Below, piece after piece: positions 44,990 to 54,841 of a stretch of 64,000 nucleotides of DNA. The position numbers and the translations under genes were made by a program. The stretch spans positions 141,463 through 205,462 of the forward strand of contig JAKLHY010000001.1 in NCBI GenBank assembly GCA_022709905.1, written 5' to 3'. The notes beneath the pieces were generated by a model. That model worked only from the letters and a program-made list of their open reading frames with translations, had not been told where the DNA came from and made no database searches. This DNA comes from Verrucomicrobiota bacterium (lineage in GTDB: Bacteria > Verrucomicrobiota > Verrucomicrobiia > Limisphaerales > UBA1319). How positions within the stretch are numbered: the first letter of the stretch is position 1; each line of letters begins with the position of its first letter.

Positions 44990-45385
44990 GCGGCTACTTG
45001 CTGTGCTTTGGCCGACGCGCGGCTGTGAACTTCTGTCGGCTAAAACTCATCCGTCACCATTATCATCAACCCAAACAAGACCATGAGCACAAAAACACGC
45101 GAATGCTGGGCGAGCGACCCGAACGCTCGCGCGTCGCCGAGTTCATCTCTAGCCTGCGCCAATGACGATCCGGGTGAGAACTCAAGAAGCGCGCAGAATC
45201 CGTGCGTGGTCGGAGCCCGAGAGCGCGGCAAACCGAACTCACCAGAACACCGACCGTGGGTTGGTGGGCTTCCTGGTTCGGTTTCCTCGAGTCATCGACG
45301 CAACATGGCGCAAGCGGCCAGTTCCCTCCGGCAAGGAGATTCCTTACTCGACCAATCCTGAGCGGAGTCTAACCTGTCGGTTGGA
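44990..45385. other. Gene-poor stretch between hipB-2 and the transglutaminase gene
   Basis: About 400 bp without a gene I can support. Several short frames are open (for instance 45083-45361 and 45162-45389, plus strand), but none shows a recognisable domain or strong start. A frame ending near 45165 (ERSRVAEFISSLRQ) reads somewhat like protein sequence and may be a tiny remnant. The promoter for the gene at 45386 must lie here. Confidence 0.4.
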
Positions 45386-47971
45386 ATGAAACTCGGCAAC
45401 CTTCTTGTCTGGGGTCTGCTGTCCGGTGGCGTGTTGGTTCCGGAGCCGCTCGCGCTTTCGGCGGTCAGGCCCGCTTTGGGGGCTGTTTACAACGTCACAC
45501 TCGTCACTGACAACGCGCCCGATCTCAGCGACATTGACAGCTATCTGCGCTCGATCACTTCGCAGTACGCGACGCCCCAGGAGCAGGCAATCGCCATCTG
45601 GCGCTGGTCCCAGCGGCTTCGCAAGCAGACGACCAATCCCCTGGAGGAGGGCCAATACGTCCTGGACCCGATCCGGATATTCAACAGCTATGGCTACTGC
45701 AATTGCGGGATCATCTCGGGCGTCAACAACGCCCTGTGGCTCAACCTGGGCTGGAAGGCCCATTACGTGCAACTCGGAGATCACACCGTCAGCGAGTGCT
45801 CATGGGACGGCGGCCAGACCTGGCACATGTTCGACAGCTCGATGAGTTTCTATTGCTTCAACGACCAGGGCGAGGTGGCCTCCGTCCGCGAGATCGAGAA
45901 GAATCCTCGTTTCTATCTGGAGAACTTCGCGCCCGAGTGCGGCACGAATCCGGTCCAGGGGCCGGAAGATCACCACGGCTGGCGCTGCGCGTCCGACAAG
46001 CCTGTCGAGTTTCAGCGAACACTGGCCAATGGCTACGATTCCTTCAAACCACCCAATGATGTCACCGAGGGCAATCTCCACGCGCAGTGGGGCTCTCGCT
46101 ATGTGCTCAATCTGCGCCCGGGCGAGCATTACACACGGCATTTCACCCCGCTCGCTGAGGGCGGACTACGCACCTTCCGTCCGGTGTCTGGCCGGCAGGA
46201 TGTCGATGCCCAGCGGAACATCCGCGCCAATGGCGTCTGGCATTACGCTCCCAACGTGCGCGATCCGGCGACGCGTGAGTTCGTTCACTCCGAGTCCGGC
46301 GTAACCTGGACCACGAACGGAGTCCGCGGCCCTGGAACCGTGACGTTCAAAGTCTCGGCGGCCAATGTGGTCACGTCGGCAAAGCTCTCACTGGGGGCGA
46401 GTGGCGCTTCCGTCGCCGTCTCTCGGGACGCAGGCATCAACTGGCAGAAACTGGATGTGGAGACCGGCCAAACAGAGTGCCTGGAACAGGTCGCCGGCGT
46501 CACCGAGTACCTCGTCAAGGTGAGCTTGAGCGGACCGGACGCGCTGCTCACGTCAGTTTTGATCGAGACGATTACGCAACTCAACCGCCCCGCGCTGCCG
46601 CGACTAACCCGCGGCGCCAACCGCGTCCAGGTCCGCCTGGGCCAACAGGCGGAGACGATCCAGTTCCAACCGTCGGTCGTCGCCGGCAGCCACCAGAAGA
46701 CGGTTTACTCCGCGAAGGGGCTTGACGTGGAGACGGAGCCGGGTTTCTACAAGCCCACGCTTCGGCCGGCCGAGGCGGGCACGCCCTGCTTTGCCACCTG
46801 GAGAATCGAGACGCCCACGCCCATCACCGACCTCGTCTTTGGCGGGACCATTTGTGTAAAGTCGGCGAAGGACCGCGTCGCCTTGCTCCACTCCTGGGAC
46901 GACCAGAGCTATGTGCTGGACTACCAGAAGACCAACGAGGCACCGCCGTTCGACCTGATGGTGAATGCGGCCGTGACCTCCGTTCCAGCCGGGACTCGGA
47001 CGGCGTATTTGCGCTACGAGTTCCACACCCAGCAGTTCCCTAAGAACTACTTCGGCCCCGGAATCCAGATGGCGGCAATGGCGGTGCATCACCAGGCACG
47101 GAATACGACCTTCCTGCCGATCGAAGTGACCTACTGCTGGATCGAACACCACGAGTCGAGCGACGTCGAGCGCCAGCACACCGAATGGGTGACCACCCCC
47201 GCTCTGGAATACGCCGTAAACGTGGGTGGCTTCCGTGACCCGACCATGAAATGGGTGCGGATAAACCTCAAAGGTCATGGACCAGACGGAGACAGGGTGA
47301 AGCTGGGTTACTCCGACGGACAAGACTTGGGACCTGGCGCCGAACCGCCGTGGGTCCGCTACCGTTGGGGAAAGAACCTGGCGCTCGGCCGGCCCTACAC
47401 CCTAGAGGGGAACCAGGACGAAAGGAATCCCGATGCCGGCAACGACCTCACCGATGGTCGCATCGCGCCGCCGGACACCTACGTTTCGGTCCGATACATG
47501 CCCACCTATGTGATGGTCGCCAAGGACGTGTCTCCCATCATCACGGTCGATCTCGGGAGCGCAGCGGCCGTTTCGGCAGTTCGCGTCCACGCGGGCCAGG
47601 AAGGGGGCTTCCACCTCTCGTACCCGGACCGGATCCTCGTGGAAACCTCCATGGACGGGAAGCGTTTTGCGCCCGTTGGCTCCGTCGGCTTCAATCAGGT
47701 CTTCGAGCCGCCCGCGGATTACGTGCCGTGGGAACTCGATGAATCCCGGCTGTTCGACGATCTCCCCGCTGGCGGTAGGTTGGCCTACGCGTACCGGATT
47801 CGATTCCAGAGACCGGCGTCGGCGCGGTACGTTCGCGTGATCTGCAACGGCCGCAAGAGCTGGGGAATGCTACTCTCCGAAGTGCAGGTCTTCGACCACT
47901 TCACGGTGGAGTCGAACCTTCCGCCCCTCGTCGTCCTTCCGCCTCTCCCGACACGCCCCGACAAACAATGA
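45386..47971 (+). CDS. Secreted transglutaminase-like protein with C-terminal discoidin module
   Basis: 861 residues with a signal-like N-terminus (about 1-26). The transglutaminase-like core (45-200) has a possible Cys-His-Asp triad: Cys105 or Cys107 in YGYCNCGI, His133 in LGDHTVSE and Asp150 in WHMFDSSM. Middle beta-rich regions follow (about 290-640). The C-terminal 190 residues are F5/8-type: NLALGRPYTLEGN, VDLGSAAAVSAVRVH, ARYVRVICNG. It may be a protease, peptidase or crosslinking enzyme of the cell surface; the substrate cannot be inferred. Related proteins are frequent in secreted repertoires of Verrucomicrobia and Planctomycetes. It is not clearly in an operon. Confidence 0.72.
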   Translation: MKLGNLLVWGLLSGGVLVPEPLALSAVRPALGAVYNVTLVTDNAPDLSDIDSYLRSITSQYATPQEQAIAIWRWSQRLRKQTTNPLEEGQYVLDPIRIFNSYGYCNCGIISGVNNALWLNLGWKAHYVQLGDHTVSECSWDGGQTWHMFDSSMSFYCFNDQGEVASVREIEKNPRFYLENFAPECGTNPVQGPEDHHGWRCASDKPVEFQRTLANGYDSFKPPNDVTEGNLHAQWGSRYVLNLRPGEHYTRHFTPLAEGGLRTFRPVSGRQDVDAQRNIRANGVWHYAPNVRDPATREFVHSESGVTWTTNGVRGPGTVTFKVSAANVVTSAKLSLGASGASVAVSRDAGINWQKLDVETGQTECLEQVAGVTEYLVKVSLSGPDALLTSVLIETITQLNRPALPRLTRGANRVQVRLGQQAETIQFQPSVVAGSHQKTVYSAKGLDVETEPGFYKPTLRPAEAGTPCFATWRIETPTPITDLVFGGTICVKSAKDRVALLHSWDDQSYVLDYQKTNEAPPFDLMVNAAVTSVPAGTRTAYLRYEFHTQQFPKNYFGPGIQMAAMAVHHQARNTTFLPIEVTYCWIEHHESSDVERQHTEWVTTPALEYAVNVGGFRDPTMKWVRINLKGHGPDGDRVKLGYSDGQDLGPGAEPPWVRYRWGKNLALGRPYTLEGNQDERNPDAGNDLTDGRIAPPDTYVSVRYMPTYVMVAKDVSPIITVDLGSAAAVSAVRVHAGQEGGFHLSYPDRILVETSMDGKRFAPVGSVGFNQVFEPPADYVPWELDESRLFDDLPAGGRLAYAYRIRFQRPASARYVRVICNGRKSWGMLLSEVQVFDHFTVESNLPPLVVLPPLPTRPDKQ

Positions 47972-48071
47972 GTCAGATCCTCCCTCCCATTGGATTTCTC
48001 CTCCTGAAAACGGAACTCTTGCCGACGACGTCAAGGGAAAGTGAACAGGGGCAACGGAGAACGCTGAAGCC

Positions 48072-48638
48072 ATGTCCATGATGAAACAAACGTCCCGTCA
48101 AACGCCGGGAAGGAAGCCCGCAGCCAGGCTGCTCCAGGACAGGAATCGCATCGGGGTCAGCGTCGTGACGCTGGGACTGCTCGGGGTAGCACTCTTCGCG
48201 CCGGGCATGGGTGGCGCTCCGAGTGAGACGCCTGGGCACAGTCCGCCGGGCATCCTCCAGACGCACGAGCTGAAGATCCCCCAACCCAAACCGCTGCGCG
48301 TCGAAGGTGACGCCTTCGCGATTCTGGAGAAGGCCAAGACTGGCGCGGGTTTCCACGGCGCCCACTCGATGACCGTGCAGCACGCAGTGCTGTCGGCCAT
48401 GGGCTACGGGGCGCGCTATGTCCTGGTGGACCGCAACCTCTTGGGCGTGCTCGGCCCCAGCCTGAGGGCCAGGGTGGTATACCAACCTGCCGAGGGCCGC
48501 GGGTCGGGCACTGCCTTGACACCTGACGTCCCCAAGCCAGCGCAACCAGCGTCTCTGCGGGTGGCGTTCGTCACCCCCGCAACGAGTCCGTCTCACTCAC
48601 AGGACACCTTACGGGTGATGCTATCGCTTTCCGAATAG
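48072..48638 (+). CDS. Hypothetical protein with one membrane segment
   Basis: The 188-residue frame has a basic N-terminus and one hydrophobic helix (IGVSVVTLGLLGVALFAPGM, about 27-46), then a low-complexity Pro/Gly/Ala sequence. No family is recognised. It starts 101 bp after the transglutaminase gene. Overlapping antisense frames of similar length exist, so coding status is uncertain. The region is GC-rich, which lengthens spurious frames. Confidence 0.35.
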   Translation: MSMMKQTSRQTPGRKPAARLLQDRNRIGVSVVTLGLLGVALFAPGMGGAPSETPGHSPPGILQTHELKIPQPKPLRVEGDAFAILEKAKTGAGFHGAHSMTVQHAVLSAMGYGARYVLVDRNLLGVLGPSLRARVVYQPAEGRGSGTALTPDVPKPAQPASLRVAFVTPATSPSHSQDTLRVMLSLSE

Positions 48639-48921
48639 CGAATACCGTACAGCAGGAAATCGAGGCCTATCGCAGCAATCGCATCGCCATCCTTCTCGAC
48701 GCGTGGAGGACGGCTTCACCAATCCATTTAACAGGCCGCCAGTGAAAAAACGGGTCTGGCCCGGCAGGCTCAAAATGGTAGTCCGGCGTCGAGATTTCCC
48801 CGATCTGGATGGCGGGCTGGGTTTTGAGCGGGAGAATGACCAGGTCGCCTTTCTTGATCTCGTGCGCGAAGGGCCAGCCCTCCTCAATGGCCTGGCGCAT
48901 GGTGTACCCCACGAAGGCGTT
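48635..48921 (-). pseudogene. Restriction-endonuclease (Mrr-type) N-terminal-region fragment
   Basis: The minus-strand frame encodes HEIKKGDLVILPLKTQPAIQ, then FHWRPVKWIGEAVLHAS. This pattern (GDLV-LPLKT-PAI-IG, then RPVKW) matches the N-terminal part of Mrr-like restriction enzymes. The frame ends at 48667; a neighbouring frame continues with GLDFLLYGIRYS, which fits the next expected segment (roughly DLLYS), so a frameshift is likely. The upstream end breaks at 48921, where the group II intron maturase remnant begins. The nuclease catalytic domain is absent. Confidence 0.62.
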
Positions 48922-48922
48922 T

Positions 48923-49193
48923 CATCAGATCAATCATTTCGTACGGACTCGGCTGGGGCGACATCTGCAACGTCGCAGTCAGCGGGGCTGGCGTGCCCGC
49001 AAGGGCATCAGCCTGTATGCTCACTTGGAACATCTGGGCTTGAGAGCCTTGTGAATGCGTTCTGGAAGAGCCGACTCTGGCGAGAGCCGGATGAGGGAAA
49101 TCTCCATGTCCGGTTCGACGAGGGAGAGGGGAGCTACTGGATACTGACAACTGCGGTCGGTTTAACTCCGTCATGCTCTCCTCTCTAGTCTAC
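48923..49193 (+). mobile_element. Group II intron 3' remnant (maturase end plus domains V-VI)
   Basis: 48923-49054 encodes the last 43 residues of a group II intron maturase: VRTRLGRHLQRRSQRGWRAR then KGISLYAHLEHLGL, the GIIM/X-domain tail. After its stop, 49084-49116 folds as domain V: GAGCCGGA pairs with TCCGGTTC, with an upper stem capped by a GAAA tetraloop. A further hairpin (GGGAGAGGGGAGC near 49122-49134 against GCTCTCCTCTCT near 49175-49186) is the domain VI type. The 3' splice junction probably falls after 49193 (TCTAC|CCGG). The 5' part of the intron, including most of the reverse transcriptase, is missing. The intron interrupts the integrase gene on the opposite strand. Confidence 0.75.
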
Positions 49194-49788
49194 CCGGCAT
49201 GTATTCCCGGCAGTGATGAACGTGTTTCTCGGAGCAATAGCGAGGGCGGGTCGCCAGGGGGTTCACCTTGACCAGTTCACAGCGGCAGGCCCAAACGAAG
49301 GCGTTGCTGAGCGTGTTCAGGTCCAAATCCACTGCCCGGTGCCCTTGGCCGCGCACCATGCTTTTGCACCGCGCGTCGTGGTACCTGCCGCAATTGGCAA
49401 TGATGACCTCGTCAACGGACACCTTGTCCCAGAACGGCAGAAGAAACTTGCAGTTGCGCTCTTCAAGCTCGTGCATTCGAGCAGGGCGATCCTGCCGTTG
49501 TTGGTCGGGGTAGTCGTCTTCTTGGTATTTCCGAATCACGGCCCCCAGTGTGATCGGCGAGGACTTCCGCGTGTTCGCGACGCCGGATCTGCGGCGGTGC
49601 AATTCCTCTTTGGCGTGCTTCTGGTTCTTCGTCTTCAGCGAACGGAAGGTGAAGTTGCCGTTGACCTTCGGGCGCTCGTAAAGCATCCCCGACGCGTTGT
49701 TCCGCCAGATCCCGTCCGCAACCCTTTCCCAGGCCCTCTGTTTCTCGGCTTCGGGATCGGCGATTAATTCAGGTTCCATTTTGCTCAT
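49194..49788 (-). pseudogene. Tyrosine integrase N-terminal fragment, cut by the group II intron
   Basis: From the ATG at 49788 the frame encodes an N-terminal arm and the SAM-like core-binding domain of a phage-type integrase (LGAVIRKYQEDDYPDQQRQ, FLLPFWDKVSVDEV, LNTLSNAFVWACRCELVKVN). It continues to HHCREYMPG at about 49194, then runs into intron sequence and stops at 49171. The catalytic domain with Arg, HxxR and Tyr is absent. It lies 126 bp from the 3' end of the tRNA-Ile gene, the usual position for an island integrase. So it is a relic of an island inserted at this tRNA. Confidence 0.78.
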
Positions 49789-49914
49789 AGTGCGTTCTTT
49801 CGTTCTGCACTTGAGCTGGTGTCACCCTCGCCACTGCCTCAGCCATTGTATAAAATCTCGTATCAATGACGAATTCGGCCTGCCGGCTAGGGGAGCTTGG
49901 AACCCGGATTTTAT

Positions 49915-49990
49915 TGGTGGGCCCAGACGGATTTGAACCGCCGACCAAGCGATTATGAGTCGCCTGCTCTAACCGCTGAGCTATGGGCCC
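49915..49990 (-). tRNA. tRNA-Ile2 (anticodon CAU, lysidine-modified type)
   Basis: On the minus strand from 49990: acceptor stem GGGCCCA/TGGGCCC, D arm GCTC/GAGC, anticodon stem GGCGA/TCGCT with loop CTCATAA (anticodon CAT), T arm GGCGG-TTCAAAT-CCGTC, discriminator A and an encoded CCA (49915-49917). The anticodon arm and flanks (GCAGGCGACTCATAATCGCT) are identical to E. coli tRNA-Ile2, whose C34 is converted to lysidine by TilS. A perfect 7-bp inverted repeat (GAATCAA/TTGATTC, 49991-50006) sits just before the 5' end. Confidence 0.95.
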
Positions 49991-50256
49991 GAATCAAACT
50001 TGATTCTGCACGGGTCCGATTTGGCGGCAAGTTAATTCGCCCATCCTTAAGCGCTTACACGCTGAACGACTAGAAGAGCCTTTTCACTTTCCGGTTCTGG
50101 GGTTGCGGGAATGCCAAAAGGCAATGTTCACACCACCGAATTACTCCGGCGATTTGCGCGCAATCATCGGCTCCTCAGGATTAAAGCTCAAAGCAATCAA
50201 CGGATCGCCATTCCTTGTGTCTTGCAAAATCACCACTAACCGGTGATTATCACACC

Positions 50257-51486
50257 ATGATTCGGCGTCATATTGAAGGCGCGGTCCATCGAGCCATGGC
50301 CGACACCCCTGTCGTCCTGCTCAACGGCGCGCGTCAGACCGGTAAAACAACGTTGGCCCAGGCCATCGCCGTCTCAACGGGAGCTCAGTATTTCACCCTC
50401 GATGATTACGCCACGATCGCCCTCGCCGCCGGTGACCCGGCCGGTTTCATCCGCAATCTCGATGGCCCCGTCGTCCTCGATGAAATCCAGAAGGCCCCGG
50501 ACTTGTTCCCGGCCATCAAGCTTGCCGTGGACAAGGCTCGCCAGCCCGGCCGCTTTCTGTTGACCGGTTCGGCCAACGTCATGACCCTGCCACGCCTTTC
50601 CGAATCGTTGGCCGGGCGCATGGAGATTATTCCGCTGTATCCTTTTTCGGCCGGCGAACTGGCGGGCAGGATCGAGGGTTTCCTGCTCCGGCTTTTTGCT
50701 GACACCATCGCCAAATCAAAACCACTTTCGACGAGCGAGCCCATAGGGGAACGATTGACTCGAGGTGGTTACCCGGAGGCAACCGAGCGCCAATCTGATG
50801 ACCGCCGAGCGGCCTGGTTCGCCTCCTACCTGTCGACGATTCTGCAACGTGACGTGCGCGATTTGGCGCGCGTGGACGCCCTGCACAGTCTGCCGAATCT
50901 GCTCAAGTTATTGGCCACCCGCGCTTCCGGGCTGTTGAATCTTGCCGACGTCGGCCGCGACGCCAGCCTGCCACACACCACGCTAACCCGCTACCTGACC
51001 TTGCTGGAAACCGTATTTCTCGTCCACCGCCTGCCCGCCTGGTCCCGCAATTTGGGCCAGCGTCTGGTCAAAGCGCCGAAGGTGCATCTGGTGGATTCGG
51101 GGCTTGCGTGTCACCTGCTCGGCACTGATGCCCGAAGGTTGGCGGAAGACCGCCCGCTGCTGGGACGGTTGCTAGAAAGCTTCGTCGTGGGCGAACTTCG
51201 CAAACAGGTTTCCTGGATCGATTCGCGAATAACGTTCCACCACTTCCGGACAGCCACCGGCTCGGAGGTGGATGTCGTGTTGGAAAAGCCGGACGGTTCG
51301 GTCGCGGCCATCCAAGTCAAAGCGAGCGCTACCATAGCCGCGTCCGACTTCGCGGCGCTCAAGGCGTTGCGGAATCAACTCGGCAAACAATTCCGCGCTG
51401 GAGTAGTGCTTTATCTGGGGGATCAAATCGTGCCGTTTGGAGATCGGCTCTGGCTTGTTCCGATGCCAGCTTTATGGGAACCTTGA
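50257..51486 (+). CDS. AAA+ ATPase with DUF4143 (AAA_14 type)
   Basis: From the ATG at 50257 (409 residues): Walker A GARQTGKTTL, Walker B PVVLDEIQKAP, sensor LLTGSANVMTLPRL, and a winged-helix/DUF4143 domain with the conserved SYLSTILQRDVRDLARV, KVHLVDSGLACHLLG and nuclease-like HHFRTATGSEVDVVLEKPDG. This large family is widespread; its function is not settled, although DUF4143 has a PD-(D/E)XK-like C-terminus. ATG 50257 is chosen over a TTG at 50215 because it gives the normal domain start. An inverted repeat AATCACC/GGTGATT (50228-50248) precedes the gene and may be a regulatory site. Confidence 0.85.
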   Translation: MIRRHIEGAVHRAMADTPVVLLNGARQTGKTTLAQAIAVSTGAQYFTLDDYATIALAAGDPAGFIRNLDGPVVLDEIQKAPDLFPAIKLAVDKARQPGRFLLTGSANVMTLPRLSESLAGRMEIIPLYPFSAGELAGRIEGFLLRLFADTIAKSKPLSTSEPIGERLTRGGYPEATERQSDDRRAAWFASYLSTILQRDVRDLARVDALHSLPNLLKLLATRASGLLNLADVGRDASLPHTTLTRYLTLLETVFLVHRLPAWSRNLGQRLVKAPKVHLVDSGLACHLLGTDARRLAEDRPLLGRLLESFVVGELRKQVSWIDSRITFHHFRTATGSEVDVVLEKPDGSVAAIQVKASATIAASDFAALKALRNQLGKQFRAGVVLYLGDQIVPFGDRLWLVPMPALWEP

Positions 51487-51551
51487 AAAAAATGGTGTGA
51501 TTGGCCCGAGGCCTGTTTAGCCAGATGCTGCCATTTCCCGTTTGCGACTTC

Positions 51552-51565
51552 TTGATCCGGATCAA
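51552..51565 (+). promoter_or_regulatory. Perfect FNR/CRP-type box upstream of ferredoxin gene
   Basis: TTGAT-CCGG-ATCAA is an exact match to the FNR consensus TTGAT-N4-ATCAA. It is centred about 54 bp before the ATG at 51613. A promoter with the box near -41.5 would start about 12 bp ahead of the start codon. This suggests anaerobic or NO-responsive control of the ferredoxin gene. Confidence 0.6.
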
Positions 51566-51612
51566 GGATTCCTTTGGGGATCTTGCCGATATTGTGGACG
51601 TTTATTCCGATT

Positions 51613-52533
51613 ATGTTGCGTAAAATCATTGAAATCGACGAGACCAAGTGCAACGGCTGTGGCGATTGCCTGCCCAACTGTCCCGAGGGCGCCCTGCAGA
51701 TCATCGACGGCAAGGCCCGGATGGTGAGTGAGTTCAAGTGCGACGGCTTGGGCGCCTGTCTGCGGCACTGTCCCCAAAACGCCATGACCATCATCGAGAA
51801 AGAGGCCGCCCCTTACGACGAGCGCGAGGTCATTGCGAAGATTGTGTCCGCCGGTCCGGCGACGCTCCGGGCCCACCTCCAGCACCTTCGCGACCATGGA
51901 CAAACGGCGTTCCTCCGACAGGCCGAAGACTTTCTGAAGGAAGACCGCATCACAGCGGAAATACCATCTCTGCCGCCTCAACCTCAGCCCGCAATTGGCG
52001 CCAAGCGGCCGCAGTTCAAATCGCTACCTCAGGCTGTTCTCAATACCGCCCCCCAACCCTATCCATCACCCGGAGGATGTCCCGGCTCGCGTTCCATGCA
52101 ATTTGATCCCCGGCCAACTCCCCCCGTTGCCGCACGGTCCCCGGCATCGGCCCTCACTCATTGGCCGATCCAGTTACACTTGGCCCACCCCCTGGCGACT
52201 CATTTCCAGAAGGCCGATGTGCTGCTTGCGGCCGATTGCACCGCCTTTGCCGTCGGAGATTTTCATATGACGCATTTACGGGGCAAGGCTTTGGTCATCG
52301 CCTGTCCCAAACTGGACGAGCGCCAGGAGGTCTACCTGGCCAAGCTTAAGGCGTTGATCGACCAGGCCGAGATCAACACCCTCACCGTCATGATTATGGA
52401 AGTCCCTTGTTGCGGCGGATTGCTCCAGTTGGCCCGCGAGGCTCGATGCCAGGCGAGTCGCCCTGTGCCTATGAACCTTGTTCTCGTGAGCCTCCGGGGC
52501 GAAATCCTGCGGGCACAGGGCGTGGAGGACTGA
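51613..52533 (+). CDS. Two-[4Fe-4S] ferredoxin with C-terminal domain
   Basis: From the ATG at 51613 (306 residues): two cluster-binding motifs at the N-terminus, CNGCGDCLPNC and CDGLGACLRHC, each with a more distal Cys-Pro (CP). A charged linker rich in Pro follows (about 120-170). The C-terminal 130 residues (HLAHPLATHFQKADVLLAAD, CTAFAVGDFHM, VIACPKLDERQEVY, MEVPCCGGLLQLA) form a conserved domain with two pairs of Cys. Proteins of this type occur in anaerobes near hydroxylamine reductase (hcp) and are often FNR/HcpR-controlled. The perfect FNR-type box upstream fits that. The electron partner is not visible here. The start at 51574 lies before the box's likely transcript start and is unlikely. 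Confidence 0.82.
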   Translation: MLRKIIEIDETKCNGCGDCLPNCPEGALQIIDGKARMVSEFKCDGLGACLRHCPQNAMTIIEKEAAPYDEREVIAKIVSAGPATLRAHLQHLRDHGQTAFLRQAEDFLKEDRITAEIPSLPPQPQPAIGAKRPQFKSLPQAVLNTAPQPYPSPGGCPGSRSMQFDPRPTPPVAARSPASALTHWPIQLHLAHPLATHFQKADVLLAADCTAFAVGDFHMTHLRGKALVIACPKLDERQEVYLAKLKALIDQAEINTLTVMIMEVPCCGGLLQLAREARCQASRPVPMNLVLVSLRGEILRAQGVED

Positions 52534-52542
52534 AATCAACGT

Positions 52543-52615
52543 ATCCGGCAATCGATTGCAGTAATCGGCGTACAAAGGGACAGGTCTTTAATCATTTACG
52601 GTTGCCGGATTTTTT
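52543..52615 (+). terminator. Long-loop inverted repeat with T-run after ferredoxin gene
   Basis: ATCCGGCAATCG (52543-52554) pairs with CGGTTGCCGGAT (52599-52610), one G-U pair, then TTTTTCTTTT. The loop is 44 nt and contains a smaller CGATT/AATCG stem. It starts 10 bp after the ferredoxin stop. The T-run makes it a plausible intrinsic terminator, although the loop is long. The loop segment AAAGGGACAGGTCTTTAATC resembles short repetitive elements seen in other bacterial genomes; I cannot test this here. Confidence 0.5.
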
Positions 52616-52698
52616 CTTTTCAGCGCGCACGCTTCACCGCCAAATCATGTGAACCCGATTCGCTGCGGCGGCGACTGTATGTCGGAATCGGACTCGAA

Positions 52699-53234
52699 GT
52701 GAGCGTGAGCCAATCCATCCAGGAGGAACTGTTGGTCCTTCGCTGCCGCGAAGGCGATCCCGCGGCTTTGGACGCATTGATCGAGCGCTGGCAGGAGCCG
52801 CTCTGGCGATACGCCCTGCGGCTAACGGGGGCGGAAGATGCCGCGTGGGACGTGTGGCAGGAATCGTGCCTCGTTATCGCGAGGGACATCGGCAAGTTGG
52901 AAGCCGAGGGAGCGTTCGGCGTATGGGCCTACCGGATCGTGGGCCATAAATCGCGCGACTGGCTCCGTCAGCACGTCCGCCGGCGCGAGCGCGAACGCCG
53001 CTACGCCGAGCAGACACAGTTGGACGAGGCAGATGCTCCGCCGTTTGCCAATGCGGATGTTCGCGAGGCGTTGGGTGAACTCGCTGACGCGGATCGCACG
53101 CTGCTCCGGCTGCGCTTCGAGGACGGTTTTGGCATGGATGAACTGTCGCAAATGCTGGGGGTGCCTGCCGGCACGGTCAAGTCCCGGTTGTATTCGGCCA
53201 AGCAGCGTTTGCGCGCCCTGATGGAGAACACAAC

Positions 53235-53238
<4 letters not shown>
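52699..53238 (+). CDS. ECF-family RNA polymerase sigma factor
   Basis: 179 residues from the GTG at 52699. Region 2 (LIERWQEPLWRYALRLTGAE, DVWQESCLVIARDIGKL) binds core and the -10 element. Region 4 (LLRLRFEDGFGMDELSQMLG, VPAGTVKSRLYSAKQRL) binds -35. There is no extra C-terminal domain. The GTG at 52699 sits directly before the conserved N-terminal helix. It overlaps the next gene by 4 nt (ATGA), so that gene is likely its regulator. The target promoter was not identified. Confidence 0.9.
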
Positions 53239-54742
<1,504 letters not shown>

Positions 54743-54841
54743 TTTGCGCCATTTCGGAACACCCCTGCTTTGATACCGCTTGGGGAAAAGGACATATCCA
54801 TAGGGTCTGCGGGCTTGTTGAGTTCGGGGAACCGGGTGATC

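Noticed and set aside
45083..45389. Two overlapping short frames considered as a small gene
   Set aside because: Neither has a recognisable motif, a Shine-Dalgarno site or conserved composition; listed only as a gene-poor stretch.
49213..49767. Plus-strand frame opposite the integrase fragment
   Set aside because: Composition shadow; the minus strand matches the integrase core-binding domain.
49918..49945. Second copy of the tRNA-Ile2 3' end as an island attachment site
   Set aside because: I looked for the 3'-end segment (TGGTGGGCCCAGACGG) elsewhere in the window by eye and did not find one; a computed search is needed, and the other att site may lie outside the window.
50250..51502. 10-bp inverted repeat (ATCACACCAT at 50250, ATGGTGTGAT at 51493) flanking the DUF4143 ATPase, considered as transposon ends
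   Set aside because: The arms are short, no transposase is present, no target duplication is visible, and a 10-bp match can arise by chance over this distance.
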